Shown here piece by piece: positions 25,673-36,006 of a DNA stretch of 64,000 bases (its first letter is position 1; each line of letters opens with the position of its first letter). Both the position numbers and the translations under genes were made by a program. The notes beneath the pieces are model-generated. The model worked only from the letters and a program-made list of their open reading frames with translations. It was not told the origin of the DNA and searched no databases. The stretch comes from Chitinophaga niabensis (GTDB lineage: Bacteria > Bacteroidota > Bacteroidia > Chitinophagales > Chitinophagaceae): assembly GCA_017849435.1 (NCBI GenBank), contig JAFIGY010000019.1:264336-328335 (forward strand), read 5' to 3'.

Positions 25673-26984
25673 GTTTCACAGGTTTATGGTTTTGCGCAGT
25701 AAATTTTATTACGGTAACATACTCATCCTGTTCGGCGTCAGGGATCCTGTACGTGAACCAGCCATAGCATCCGGGAATGCCCCCGCTTTGAGAGGCTATA
25801 GGCTTGTTGCTGCCCACCACGGTGGCTGTTACATTCCTGTCTATACCATTTAAATGCACAACCGTATTGCCACGTGGCACAAACACGTACAGTGCGGAAG
25901 AATCCTTCGAATAAACGGAAGGGAGTCCACATACATCAAACCCGATCCCTTCCTTAGTACCGTAAATGGCCTCGCTATGTTTATTTACCCAACGTCCTAC
26001 ATTTTCCAGGCACCGTTGCTGGGCCGGGATGATTTCGCCGTTACCATCCGGCCCTATATCGAACAGGAAATTCCCGCCTTGCGAGAGTACTCTTGTAAAC
26101 AGCGTTAATAGTGTGCCTGCGTCTGTAGTCTCATTCAAGCCTGCGCGGTATCCCCATTTTCCCTCGCTCACCGGGATGGCGAATTCCCAATAACGGTCTT
26201 TGGGCCGGGAAGCGAACAGGTCCTGCTCGGGATTATTGTACTCTCCGTGTTCGGGAAGGCGGCTGTTGATCACCAGGTGCGGATTGTAGGTCAGCAGCAT
26301 ATTGCGAACGCCGGCTGCCTGCATCGTCGCTGCGTTGTACTCGGGCATATCGAACCAGAGGAGGTCTGGCCGGTAATCCTTCATCAGCTCCTGCAACTGA
26401 CCTTTGTAAAAGGTCATAAACTTTTGCCAGCGGGCCGGTTGCTGTACAGGATCGTATCGCGTGCTGTCGTTGGTATATAGTGGGTAATCGTGGTAGCTCC
26501 AGTCAGGATTGGAGAAATACGCGCCGCATTTAATGCTGTTCTTTCGCAAGGCTTCGAATAAAGGCCGGATGATATCTTTCCCGTACGGCGAATGCGTCGG
26601 TATGCTGAGCGCGCCAGGCTGGCGACTTTTCCAGAGTGCAACGCCATCATGATGTTTGGTGGTCATCACCACATACCTGGCGCCAATTTTTTTGAACAGG
26701 CTGGCCCATTGGTCCGGGTCATATTTACGGGGATTAAAGCGGCTCAACTGCGACATATAAGACTCCGCCTGCTTCACTCCGTCTTTCATAGGCCAGGATT
26801 CTACCGTTCCATCCACCGCGTAAATACCCCAATGAATGAACACACCGATCTTCGCATCCGAAAACCATTCGCTCATCTTCGTTTCAACAGAATCCGGAGG
26901 AAGTATCTCCGCCGCTATGCCAAACTGGGCAAGCGTTTTGTTATGGATGATTGTCAATACAAAAAAGAAAAATAAACAGCGCAT
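25644..26984 (-). CDS. GH29 alpha-L-fucosidase, secreted
   Basis: The 446-residue enzyme has a signal peptide (about 1-20) and the GH29 barrel. It shows GVFIHWGIYAVDG at 48-59, MTTKHHDGVALW at 108-119, and the nucleophile aspartate at about 212 in DLLWFDMPEYN. A C-terminal beta-sandwich follows (about 340-446). It removes terminal alpha-L-fucose from glycans. The gene starts 29 nt after the lectin-domain protein stops, in the same operon as SusC/SusD. The ATG at 26984 precedes the signal peptide, whereas the open frame upstream has only a TTG. The end is followed by degenerate copies of its own 3' end. Confidence 0.9.
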   Translation of the reverse strand: MRCLFFFFVLTIIHNKTLAQFGIAAEILPPDSVETKMSEWFSDAKIGVFIHWGIYAVDGTVESWPMKDGVKQAESYMSQLSRFNPRKYDPDQWASLFKKIGARYVVMTTKHHDGVALWKSRQPGALSIPTHSPYGKDIIRPLFEALRKNSIKCGAYFSNPDWSYHDYPLYTNDSTRYDPVQQPARWQKFMTFYKGQLQELMKDYRPDLLWFDMPEYNAATMQAAGVRNMLLTYNPHLVINSRLPEHGEYNNPEQDLFASRPKDRYWEFAIPVSEGKWGYRAGLNETTDAGTLLTLFTRVLSQGGNFLFDIGPDGNGEIIPAQQRCLENVGRWVNKHSEAIYGTKEGIGFDVCGLPSVYSKDSSALYVFVPRGNTVVHLNGIDRNVTATVVGSNKPIASQSGGIPGCYGWFTYRIPDAEQDEYVTVIKFTAQNHKPVKRRVKGGYIE

Positions 26985-27013
26985 AGTATTGTTTAACGAT
27001 TTGGAAATAATGT

Positions 27014-29569
27014 TCAATACTTTATAAAGCGGAGGGTTTTGACCGTTCGTTGCCAGTAAATGCTTAGTAAATAAACTCCGGCCGGCAGCCGCGTTGTTTG
27101 AAGACTGGCTCTGCCGGGGCTATATTCTACCGGTACCCGTATCTGCCTGCCATCTGTAGTCATGATGCTTAGCCTTGCCTTATCTGGTATTTCCGCGTAT
27201 AATACATTGGTGGTGGGGTTAGGGTAGATCTTTACGCCGGAGAGCTGTTCAGAGGGATGCGGCTGTGTTTTATAGAAGGCGCGGCCGTCGTGGCTCAAAA
27301 TTGCAACGCTGTCGGGATTTGCATCTCGTTGCTGTGAATCTTCCTGGCAATTCCCTGCGCCCTCCATCTTGTATACTTCTACTTCTGCCAGGTTCAGCGG
27401 AACACCTTTTTGAGCCAGTTGTATTCTGATATAACGGCCGCTTTTGTATATGCCTGCATGATGTGGATTACCGCTGACCCTGGAGGAATAAAAATCAGAC
27501 ACGCCGGGTTGCATTTGGGAGCCGGCTACGCTATCACTCGTAAAAGGTGTGGATGAAACAAATATGTGAAAGTTGACGAGCCTGTCCGAACAGCAGTCGG
27601 TACGATTATATAAACGGATAAAATGGATCGGCACTTCGGTGCCCAGATCAACCTGCCACCAGGCCTGGGTATTGGGGTCAGACTCTGAGGTATGCGTAAT
27701 GGAGGCGCCGGCCCAGGTACCATCGCGGTTTCCGTCTACGGCGCGACTGGCAACGCCGCCGTACACTGTTGTGGACTGGGAAGCGTTTTTCTGCAACGCC
27801 ACATTTACCAGGGAGTCTTTTACCACTATTACCCGCTGCTGCCACCTGTATTGCGGGGTGTACAGTTGTGTAGCGTCATAAGGTACGCCTGTTACCGTGA
27901 AGATGCCGCTGGTGTTAAATGCAAACGTGCGCTCTGCTGTTTGCTCGCCTGAAGCAGCAAGCGTACTGATTCCCCGGGAAATGCCGTTGACATACCAGTT
28001 CACGCCTGAAAGATTGTTGTTTACATCGCGTGTTGTCAGTTTCATGGTTACTGAATCGTTCTTTTGAATAAAGATGGTATCCTTTAACTGGCCGGCCGGC
28101 AATAGTTTCATCAGGCGGGGGGCATGCAGGGCATTTGGATTTGCGTAGGTATAGGCAAAATAGTATGCGTTTGTAACAATTGGTTTGTATTTATTCACAA
28201 GGGTTTCATCATCTTCATATCCCTTAAAAAAGCTGGAGTCAATCTTTGAGAACGGATAAGGCCCCTGGAGATTCGGCTCCTTTGAGAACAGGGGGCAAAG
28301 CTCCACATTTTTTGCATTCACAGCATTGCAAAGCCGCTGTAGCTGTGCCCGGTATGTAGTATTGTAGTATACTTCCTGTGGAGTGATCTTTGAGGTGTAG
28401 TATTCCATCAGCACCCTGTCTACCTGCGCGCAGATCCTGTTCGCCTTGTCCTCGGTATCTATGTTGCTGGCGTACGTTTCCACCTTGAAAGCCTTGTTAC
28501 GGGTATTGGCAGCATTTCTCAATGCGATCAGTACCGCTTCATATTTATTGAATGCCGTTGGTCTATCCGTGCCCGGCGAGGGGTTCCAGAATTCTACCTC
28601 CGTAAGGATTGCGTCAAATTTATGCACTACGGAAGGGTCATCAAAATAATCCAGGATACGCTGTAAATTCTGTGGATCATCACCCACAACTACGCTTACC
28701 CGCTTAATGCCATTGCTTTTCATCTTACCAATGAAATTGTTCAGCACAGCGTGATTTCCCTCCACTACCTGTTCAAATCCATATAGTCCCAGAAGCGTGA
28801 TTCCGTTTCTGTTGGCAAATTGCAGCAGGCTGTCCTCGGCTTTGGCAACGCTGAAAATTTCTTCGCCATAATCTACGTATAAGAAGCGTTCGCGTTCCAC
28901 TACTTTTACTTCCCAGCGAACGCCGCTGCTGTAATGCATGTTGTTGTCGAATAATACGCAGGAGATGGAGTATGTTCCTATGGAATCGAAAGTAATGCTG
29001 CGGGTAAAATTGCGATAGTTGGCCAGCGGGTATGATTGTACTGCAACAGATGAATTGTTGTACCACTCAACACCTTTCAGATCGCCATCTGCGTCGGTGC
29101 CGGCCGCGGAAAAGGTGAGGGTGCGCCCTTTTACAACTACGACAGTATCAGCCGTGAGATTTCCGGGCCGCAGGCGTGTTATCAAGGGCGCTCCTGCTGC
29201 GATGGGATCTATCGTCTTTACTTCCCACCGGATACCATTGCTGGCAATCCCGTTGTTGTCGTATACTACACAGGAGATGGCATATTTTCCCACTGTATTG
29301 AAGGAAACACTATGCGTCAGATTGCGGTTGCCGGTGGATGGAAAACTTTCTGCGATATAGGTATCATTGTTATACCATTCAACACTTACCATGTTGCCAT
29401 CTACATCTGTCCCGTTTACAGAAAAGGTGATGGATTGTCCTTTCACAATCACAATCGTATCTGGCGTTGCATTTTCAGGTGATAATCGTACCAGTACGGG
29501 AGCAGTATTGGCAATAGAAATCTGCAGGGCGCCTGCCAGCAGCAGGAGCAGGAATAGGAAGAATTTCAT
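27014..29569 (-). CDS. T9SS-secreted protein: Ig-like repeats, barrel-like domain, F-type lectin
   Basis: The 851-residue protein has a signal peptide (1-20) and two PKD/Ig-like repeats (about 22-118 and 125-222). An unassigned region (about 225-480) has alternating strands and helices like a TIM barrel, with ILTEVEFWN at 321-329. A third Ig-like repeat (about 485-583) and an F-type lectin (588-734) follow. The lectin holds the fucose-binding RTDCCSDR (R656, D658, R663) with H626 before it. A type IX sorting domain (about 778-851, VKIYPNPTTN) ends it. Family knowledge says F-type lectins bind L-fucose. The central domain may be a glycosidase of a family I cannot name. It lies between SusD and GH29 fucosidase. 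Confidence 0.85.
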   Translation of the reverse strand: MKFFLFLLLLLAGALQISIANTAPVLVRLSPENATPDTIVIVKGQSITFSVNGTDVDGNMVSVEWYNNDTYIAESFPSTGNRNLTHSVSFNTVGKYAISCVVYDNNGIASNGIRWEVKTIDPIAAGAPLITRLRPGNLTADTVVVVKGRTLTFSAAGTDADGDLKGVEWYNNSSVAVQSYPLANYRNFTRSITFDSIGTYSISCVLFDNNMHYSSGVRWEVKVVERERFLYVDYGEEIFSVAKAEDSLLQFANRNGITLLGLYGFEQVVEGNHAVLNNFIGKMKSNGIKRVSVVVGDDPQNLQRILDYFDDPSVVHKFDAILTEVEFWNPSPGTDRPTAFNKYEAVLIALRNAANTRNKAFKVETYASNIDTEDKANRICAQVDRVLMEYYTSKITPQEVYYNTTYRAQLQRLCNAVNAKNVELCPLFSKEPNLQGPYPFSKIDSSFFKGYEDDETLVNKYKPIVTNAYYFAYTYANPNALHAPRLMKLLPAGQLKDTIFIQKNDSVTMKLTTRDVNNNLSGVNWYVNGISRGISTLAASGEQTAERTFAFNTSGIFTVTGVPYDATQLYTPQYRWQQRVIVVKDSLVNVALQKNASQSTTVYGGVASRAVDGNRDGTWAGASITHTSESDPNTQAWWQVDLGTEVPIHFIRLYNRTDCCSDRLVNFHIFVSSTPFTSDSVAGSQMQPGVSDFYSSRVSGNPHHAGIYKSGRYIRIQLAQKGVPLNLAEVEVYKMEGAGNCQEDSQQRDANPDSVAILSHDGRAFYKTQPHPSEQLSGVKIYPNPTTNVLYAEIPDKARLSIMTTDGRQIRVPVEYSPGRASLQTTRLPAGVYLLSIYWQRTVKTLRFIKY

Positions 29570-29599
29570 GTGAAGTGGATTTTGGCTGTCGCCATATGT

Positions 29600-29624
29600 C
29601 CCCGCTCCCGTTCCAGGAGCGGGG
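29600..29624 (-). promoter_or_regulatory. GC-rich hairpin between SusD and the lectin gene
   Basis: CCCCGCTCC (29600-29608) pairs with GGAGCGGGG (29616-29624) around a 7-nt loop. No T run follows on the minus strand, so it is more likely an mRNA-stability or partial-termination element than a full terminator. It would lower expression of the enzymes relative to SusC/SusD. Confidence 0.5.
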
Positions 29625-29746
29625 GAACATACAGGCACAGGGTGAACAATGAATAGTGCTTATCGTTGATACTTTCTGATGATCATAGCCTACGTACCGT
29701 TTCAAGCTGTTCCGGGTTATGCCGGAATACTGCAAACAGGGATTGT

Positions 29747-31378
29747 TTACCAATTCTCATTCTGGGTGATATTAGAAGTCTTCACTTCATTCTGCGGTAT
29801 CGGCCATAGGTAATCCCGTTGCTCGTTGAACTTCCGGGTATGTACCACTACTGCTTTCCCGGTAGCGGGATTGGTAGCTCCTTCTACATTTCCGTTCATC
29901 ACGCTGCCGATCTTCCAGCGGCGGATATCAAAGATGCGCGTACCTTCCAGCGCAAGCTCCACACGCCGCTCACGACGGCAGAGCGTCCGCATTTTTTCCT
30001 GGCTGTTGTATACGGACAGATCTACGGGAGGCATCCCCGCCCTTCTGCGTATTTCGCTCAGGTATTGCGCTACCAACGGGTCCTGCCAGTTGCCGGTTTC
30101 AACCTTTGCTTCCACGTAAGTGAGCAGTATCTCTGCCAGGCGGATGACCATGAAATCGAGGGTACTGCTTTCAGTAGCGCCTTTGTCGCGCGGATCAAGG
30201 TATTTGCGCATCCAGAAGCCGGTAGCGGATCCAGTGGGACTGCCAATTCTATCCGAATTATTAGAACTGGGGTTAAATGGTTCCAGCCGGTGGCCTTCAA
30301 ACTCCATATCGGGGTACAGCAAGGTGTACTGCAGGCGGGGATCCCGGTTATTACGGTAATTGGGAGATTCCTTATAAATTTTCATACTGTCTGCACCCAG
30401 CTCATCGAGCGTTTTTCCTTGCAGTGTTTCATAGCTGTTGGCCAGCGCCGCCGTAGGGTTAAGGGCCGCCTGTGCGGGACCGGGGGGAACGCCGGAGGGC
30501 GCATTGCGGAACCAGATATCGTTCAGTCCGTTTGTGCGCACGAAGATGCGCTCGCGGTTTAGTTTACCATTGTAAGAGAATAACTCACCATAGCTGTTTG
30601 CCCTGGGAGAAGCGCTTTGGTGTAGCGCATATGCCGGTGCACCGTTTTCATCCTTCAGGTCTATCACCCGTTTGGCTGCAGCAGCGGCCTCATTGTACAT
30701 TTTAGCGTTGAGATATGCGATGGCTTTCATGGCGAGGCAGGCGCCCTGCGTTATGCGCTTGGCGTGATCGGGCGGATAGGAGCCGGGCAGTAATGAAGCA
30801 CAGGTTTCGAGTTCTGAAGTGATAAAGTTGATGACCTCGGCTTCGGTATTCCGTTTCATTTTCGGCGCTTCTGCGGGAGACACTACCTTGGCAACGACCG
30901 GCACCGGTCCGAAATAAAGGTACAGTTCCAGGTGGTACCAGGCCCGCATAGCACGGGCTTCGGCAATGTAACGTGCTTTCAGTGCGGCATCCATATAGGC
31001 GTTGGGCGCCTGTTCAATAAAGCGGGAGGCCATCCGGATACGGGCATAGTCGTTTTCCCAGACGCCGGAAAAAGGCCAGCCCAGGTTGGCATGTGCATCG
31101 CCCAAAGCGACGGTATTGAGTGCGCCATAGAAGTTACCATTCCAGTATGCGTCATCTGTTAGCGCTGCAAAAAAAACGCGTACATTGGGGTTGCCTGCAT
31201 ACCCGCCCTGTGGCATTGCGGCATAAATATAGTCCAGCGCACTTTCCAGCTGGGCCTGCGTACGCCACCATTTATCGTCGGTTGTGGCGGCAGGGTTATT
31301 TCTTGTAAGATAGTCCTTATTGCATGCACACAAACCAAGACATACCGGTATAATAGAATGAAGAAGAAATTTTTTCAT
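29747..31378 (-). CDS. SusD/RagB-family glycan-binding lipoprotein
   Basis: The 543-residue lipoprotein has a type II signal peptide (lipobox LCAC near residue 18). The SusD fold includes helical TPR-like segments, the N-terminal DYLTRNNPAATTDDKWW, and the C-terminal RRERRVELALEGTRIFDIRR with YLWPIPQNEV. SusD proteins sit on the outer-membrane SusC transporter as a lid and bind the oligosaccharide. It begins 27 nt after SusC. Given the fucosidase and fucose-lectin neighbours, the ligand is probably a fucosylated glycan. Confidence 0.94.
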   Translation of the reverse strand: MKKFLLHSIIPVCLGLCACNKDYLTRNNPAATTDDKWWRTQAQLESALDYIYAAMPQGGYAGNPNVRVFFAALTDDAYWNGNFYGALNTVALGDAHANLGWPFSGVWENDYARIRMASRFIEQAPNAYMDAALKARYIAEARAMRAWYHLELYLYFGPVPVVAKVVSPAEAPKMKRNTEAEVINFITSELETCASLLPGSYPPDHAKRITQGACLAMKAIAYLNAKMYNEAAAAAKRVIDLKDENGAPAYALHQSASPRANSYGELFSYNGKLNRERIFVRTNGLNDIWFRNAPSGVPPGPAQAALNPTAALANSYETLQGKTLDELGADSMKIYKESPNYRNNRDPRLQYTLLYPDMEFEGHRLEPFNPSSNNSDRIGSPTGSATGFWMRKYLDPRDKGATESSTLDFMVIRLAEILLTYVEAKVETGNWQDPLVAQYLSEIRRRAGMPPVDLSVYNSQEKMRTLCRRERRVELALEGTRIFDIRRWKIGSVMNGNVEGATNPATGKAVVVHTRKFNEQRDYLWPIPQNEVKTSNITQNENW

Positions 31379-31405
31379 GATGTTGTTTTTTAAAGCGGCG
31401 ATGTG

Positions 31406-34400
31406 TTATATCCTTGCGCTGATCCCGAATGTGAAAACACGCATCAGCGGATAGGTGGTTTCACCGCCTTTGCTTTCAGGATCGAGGAAAGCCATTTTAG
31501 TGAATGTGAAAGGATTCTGCGCATTTACATAAAAGCGGCAGCCGCCTAGTTTGTAACGTTGTGTCAGTGATGCGGGCAGGTTATAGCCTAACTGAATGAA
31601 GCGGATACGTGAATAGGCAGCATTCTCAAACCAGAAGTCTGAAAAGCGTGTAACATTGGAGCTGGTGAGCCCATTTGGCTCTATCCGCGGAAAGTGTGCC
31701 GTGGTATTCGTGGGGGTCCAGTAATCCGTTTGCCATACCATAGGCTTGGCGCCGGGATCGGCCACGTCAAGCGGAGCGGCAATACGGCCACGATACACAG
31801 CCGTATGCGCACCGTATCCATTAAGCTGCACTTCAAGGTCAAAGCCCTTGTAACTGCCACCCAGGTTAACAAAATAATTTAATCGCGGTTCCGGGTTGCC
31901 GATGATAGTACGGTCTGCATCGTTCAGCTGTTTATCGCCGTTGATGTCCAGGTACCTGATGTCGCCCGCGCGTTGCCCCATAAAAGTCGGCACACCATTA
32001 TCAATGTCCTTTTGCTGCAGCAACCCGGCCGTTCTGTAGCCATAGTACATTCCCAGCGGATTGTTTACTGTATGCGTGACGTCTCCGGGGTAGTAAGGAC
32101 CGCCTAGTAAGGAGAGTATAGTATTCTTATAAGTTGATAGACCGGTTCTTGCAAAGAGTGTTAATCCGTCGCGGAATGCCTTGTTCACATCCATCGCAAA
32201 CTCCCACCCCCTGTTGCGGACTTTGCCGGCGTTCAGCGAAATAGCCTTCAGTCCTGATGCTGCGGGTACAGGCGGCGCCAGCAGTATATCGTCGGTGGTT
32301 TTGTCGTACCAGTCTATCGTAAAACGAAGCGCATTTTTAAACAAACCGATATCGGTACCGATGTCCAGCATTTTCACCTTCTCCCAGGTAATATTCGGGT
32401 TACCAAATGTGGTCTCTGTTCCATTACCGGTACTGATAGTGGTTTGATACTGGTAGTTGCCAACATTCTGGTTGTTCCCCAGCATACCATAAGATGCTCT
32501 CAGCTTCCAGCTTTCCACGGATCTCAATCCTTTCATGAACGATTCGTTCATCACATTCCAGCCTACCGCAACAGAGGGGAAACTGCCCCATTTGTTGCCG
32601 GGGCCAAAGCGGGAGGAGCCATCACCGCGAAGCGCCGCTTCAAGGAGATAGCGATCGTCAAAAGAATAATACAGCTTGGTGAACACGGAGCGCAGGGTAC
32701 TGATGTTCACCGCATCCGGACTATCGTACTCCTGTGAAGCGCCTGCAAGCAGGAACAGGCGATGTGCGCCGAAAGTCTTTTCATAATCGGCCGTACCACT
32801 CAGGTAATTGTAGGTGCTACGGTCCGACGAAGAGCCATTGGTAGCGCCGAAAACGTATACCAGGTTATTATTGAAGTAATTCAGGAAATTGTATGCATCG
32901 CGGGCTGTTGTTGTGGTAGTGGTCCTGATCCGGAAATTATACTGCATTTTAAGATTTAAGCCAGGCAGTACTTCCCACCTGGGTTGGAAATTCACCTGTA
33001 TGTTATCTACCATATTTTTCTGAAGGCCTCCTACTTCAAGGTGTGCAAGCGGGTTGCGCATTTCACCAAATTGGCCGTAAGATACCAGGCCATCCTGGCG
33101 GACCGGATATTTGGAGATCACGTTGGGAGGGATGCCGTAAGTCATATAAAGCATCCAGTCCATGTTGCCCCGCCCGTCTGCATAAGGAAGGCGCTGTTCG
33201 CCGCGTGTAGCGTTCAGGTCAAGGTACATCATCACATTCTTCCGCAGGCTCACACTGGTATTGGCACGCAACATGAACCGGTCAAAACTTACATTGTCCA
33301 TGATACCGTTCTGTTTCAGGTAGGTGCCTGTAACGGCAAAGCGCGCTACGCTGTTACCGCCGCTCACGCCCAGGGAGTGATTTGTTATCAGCGCGTTCTT
33401 TTTGAGCATCACTTCCGTCCAGTCGGTATTAGGATAATTGATCGGGTCTGTGCCTGCCCGCGTAATGGCAATCGCTTCTTCAGAATATTGTTTATCACGG
33501 CCAACGTTGGCGTTCGCCTCATTTACAATTTCCATATACCGTGCGGCATCAACAAACTTCGGCACATAGGTAGGTCTTTGCGTGCCAACGTATCCATCAT
33601 ATGTCACCTGTACTTTGCCCGGCACACCGCGGCGGGTGGTGACCAGGATAACGCCGTTGGCGGCCCTGGCGCCATATATGCTGGCTGCGGCTGCGTCTTT
33701 GAGTATGGTAATGTTTTCAACTGTAGTTGGATCAACGTTGTTGATATCGAATGGTACGCCATCCACCAGTATCAATGGATTGGTATATCCCAGCGTGTTG
33801 ATACCCCTGATCTTGATGTTCGCGGCATCGCCCCCGGGTAAGCCGGATCCCTGCTGTACGGTGAGTCCTGTTACGCCGCCCTGCAGCGCCTGCGATAGTT
33901 GTGTGATAGGTTTATGCTGAATGTTGCTGGGGTTTACTATCGCAAGGGAACTGGCCAGGTTCTTTACTTTTTGCGTAGAGTAACCGGTAACAACTACCTG
34001 TTCCAGTGCGCTCACATCTTGTTTGAGGGAGATCGTGATATTATTCTGTTTGCCTACCAGGTATTCTGTTTGTTTATATCCCACGAAAGAAAACACCAGC
34101 ATTTCGCCGGCATTGGCGTTTATCTCAAAAGTGCCGTCGTTTTCTGTTGCTGTGCCCCTGCTGGTGCCTTTTACAGCCACGGAAACGCCTGGCAGCGGTA
34201 TCGGCGGATCCGACTGGTCAAACACCCTTCCGCGCACGCGCATGAATAAAGGGGCTGCCTGCGGCGTTTCAGCAGGTGGTGTGTCGGCGGGGGTAATGAT
34301 CACATATTTACCGGATACTTTCCATTTGAGGTGCCGTGGAAGCAACAATTTGTCCAGGATGCTGGCCAGCGGCGTATCCCGCTCGCTGATAGCGATATCT

Positions 34401-34687
34401 TTATTAGCACTTACCTGGCTAGTGGCATATACAAACTGCGCGCCGCTGGCGGAACCTATCATGCGGAGTACTTCCCGGAGATCCTGCTTGCTGACAACGA
34501 TACTGATCCTCTTTGTGGTCAGATCCTGCCCTTCCGCGTTAGCTGCAAAACCAACAGCAATGCCGGTGCATATCAAGGCGGTGATGAATAACGAACATCT
34601 CATTATAAATAATAATTTCGGATGCAGAACGCGGGGAGTGGGCAAAAAAAGCCCCCATCGCCTGGCGTTCACCAGAAGAAAATGCAT
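31406..34687 (-). CDS. SusC/RagA TonB-dependent transporter with N-terminal STN domain
   Basis: Up to 1093 residues: a signal peptide, an STN domain (about 55-110) that contacts the FecR anti-sigma factor, a carboxypeptidase-like beta-sandwich (about 148-232), and the plug with QQGSGLPGGDAANIKIRGI and LKDAAAASIYGARAANGVI. A 22-strand barrel completes it. It imports oligosaccharide across the outer membrane with TonB energy, working with the SusD lid. The STN domain implies surface signalling through FecR (34840) to the ECF sigma factor (36007). There are two possible ATGs, 34687 and 34603; the second gives a conventional signal peptide. Confidence 0.94.
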   Translation of the reverse strand: MHFLLVNARRWGLFLPTPRVLHPKLLFIMRCSLFITALICTGIAVGFAANAEGQDLTTKRISIVVSKQDLREVLRMIGSASGAQFVYATSQVSANKDIAISERDTPLASILDKLLLPRHLKWKVSGKYVIITPADTPPAETPQAAPLFMRVRGRVFDQSDPPIPLPGVSVAVKGTSRGTATENDGTFEINANAGEMLVFSFVGYKQTEYLVGKQNNITISLKQDVSALEQVVVTGYSTQKVKNLASSLAIVNPSNIQHKPITQLSQALQGGVTGLTVQQGSGLPGGDAANIKIRGINTLGYTNPLILVDGVPFDINNVDPTTVENITILKDAAAASIYGARAANGVILVTTRRGVPGKVQVTYDGYVGTQRPTYVPKFVDAARYMEIVNEANANVGRDKQYSEEAIAITRAGTDPINYPNTDWTEVMLKKNALITNHSLGVSGGNSVARFAVTGTYLKQNGIMDNVSFDRFMLRANTSVSLRKNVMMYLDLNATRGEQRLPYADGRGNMDWMLYMTYGIPPNVISKYPVRQDGLVSYGQFGEMRNPLAHLEVGGLQKNMVDNIQVNFQPRWEVLPGLNLKMQYNFRIRTTTTTTARDAYNFLNYFNNNLVYVFGATNGSSSDRSTYNYLSGTADYEKTFGAHRLFLLAGASQEYDSPDAVNISTLRSVFTKLYYSFDDRYLLEAALRGDGSSRFGPGNKWGSFPSVAVGWNVMNESFMKGLRSVESWKLRASYGMLGNNQNVGNYQYQTTISTGNGTETTFGNPNITWEKVKMLDIGTDIGLFKNALRFTIDWYDKTTDDILLAPPVPAASGLKAISLNAGKVRNRGWEFAMDVNKAFRDGLTLFARTGLSTYKNTILSLLGGPYYPGDVTHTVNNPLGMYYGYRTAGLLQQKDIDNGVPTFMGQRAGDIRYLDINGDKQLNDADRTIIGNPEPRLNYFVNLGGSYKGFDLEVQLNGYGAHTAVYRGRIAAPLDVADPGAKPMVWQTDYWTPTNTTAHFPRIEPNGLTSSNVTRFSDFWFENAAYSRIRFIQLGYNLPASLTQRYKLGGCRFYVNAQNPFTFTKMAFLDPESKGGETTYPLMRVFTFGISARI

Positions 34688-34731
34688 AAATTCGTCTTGT
34701 TTTAAATGTTAGAACGTTTAATTCAAATTGG

Positions 34732-34762
34732 CCGCTCCGCCTCAGAACCGGAGCGGTTTTTT
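34732..34762. promoter_or_regulatory. GC-rich hairpin between FecR and SusC genes
   Basis: CCGCTCCG (34732-34739) pairs with CGGAGCGG (34749-34756) around a 9-nt loop. On the plus strand it is followed by T6, but no plus-strand gene reaches it. On the minus strand, the direction of fecR-susC transcription, the A run precedes it. It lies 45 nt before the SusC ATG, like the hairpin at 58946 in the second SusC locus. Confidence 0.5.
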
Positions 34763-34839
34763 GTGGAGTGATAATGCTATCTCCTTCTGCGTCATGGTCC
34801 GCAGCAAAACGTGGCGTACATATATTTCAATTTTGGTTG

Positions 34840-35823
34840 TTATTGGTTACATCGTTGTCCTTTAAAGACAACCATTTTCTCTCTATCATGTATTTCATAA
34901 CGGATGTCACTCACCTGGTATAATACATCCAGCAATTCCCGGAGGGATACGGTGTTTTCAAAGGTTGCCGAGTACCGGCATGCCTTCAGCGCCGCATGTT
35001 CAAAAACTATCTTGTATCCGTACCATCTTTCCAGTGTGTTGGCAATTTCTAACATAGTGGTGTTGTCAAACAGCAATAGCCCCTCTGTCCATGCAGGCGG
35101 GGCGTCCGTTGTCATGGGGGTTGTAAATGCTTCGCCACTGTTGGTTGCGTACCGCATCTGCTGTGCCGGCATCAGCAGGCCTAATACACGTTGGGCCGCG
35201 CTGATGGACACTTTTCCCGTAAGGAGCGATATGGTAACGGTATCCGCACCGGCGTAAGCGTTAACATTAAAGGATGTACCCAGCACCTTAGTTGTAATAC
35301 CCTGGCTGTGCACCAGGAAAGGCCGCCTGCTTTCGGACCTCACTTCAAAATAAGCCTCTCCAGAAAGTATGAGTTCTCTTGCCGTATCGGAGAAATTTTG
35401 ACGGAATTTTATTTCGCTTCCGGCATTGAGCCATACAATTGAACTGTCTGGCAAGGTCACCTGTTTCACGCGCCCTTGCCCGTTTTGAATACTTACCATC
35501 GTCACCGCAAACGCCGGCCTTAGCAGGTAATACCCGATGCTCCCGATGGAAAACAGCAAGGCCAGTCCTGCCGCTACCTTAGCCCAGGAAAATGGTCTTA
35601 TTCTGGCCGCAGGCTGCGGAACAGGCGGAGTATTGAGACGCTGCCTGATAGCCTGCCAGCTCCGTTGCTCAGACGCGCTGATCCCGTCTCTTGCCCCCTT
35701 ATAAAATTCTTCCGGCAGGCTGTCAAATGCCTCATACCAGGCCTCTACTTCTCCACGTTCAGCTTCTGTAGCGATGCCCAGCAGGTATTTCTCTATTAAA
35801 AGCGTTAGCCTTTGCTCATTCAT
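34840..35823 (-). CDS. FecR-family anti-sigma factor
   Basis: The 327-residue protein has a cytoplasmic N-terminal sigma-binding helical region (about 1-80), a membrane helix (about 88-108) and a periplasmic FecR domain (about 120-220, VKQVTLPDSSIVWLNAGSEI and RPFLVHSQGITTKVLGTSFNVNAY). A C-terminal STN-like/DUF4974 region follows (about 255-327). It holds the ECF sigma factor inactive until the SusC STN domain signals substrate. It is divergent from the sigma gene. The start at MNEQRLTLLIEKYLLG (35823) fits the family, and an ATG eight codons upstream is less likely. Confidence 0.92.
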   Translation of the reverse strand: MNEQRLTLLIEKYLLGIATEAERGEVEAWYEAFDSLPEEFYKGARDGISASEQRSWQAIRQRLNTPPVPQPAARIRPFSWAKVAAGLALLFSIGSIGYYLLRPAFAVTMVSIQNGQGRVKQVTLPDSSIVWLNAGSEIKFRQNFSDTARELILSGEAYFEVRSESRRPFLVHSQGITTKVLGTSFNVNAYAGADTVTISLLTGKVSISAAQRVLGLLMPAQQMRYATNSGEAFTTPMTTDAPPAWTEGLLLFDNTTMLEIANTLERWYGYKIVFEHAALKACRYSATFENTVSLRELLDVLYQVSDIRYEIHDREKMVVFKGQRCNQ

Positions 35824-36006
35824 GTGTATAAGTGTTAGCGCTGCCATTGATATTGCAGCAAAACGGAATTTCCCCCATCCGGTAACAGACTTTTTTCAAA
35901 ATAGTTAAAAAACAATCAGAAATTTGGAATTATGCATTACCGATGAAAATAAGTGCAGGCATGTACTTGAAATCTCCTGTAAAGGAAATACTTTTAAGAT
36001 ATTGAG

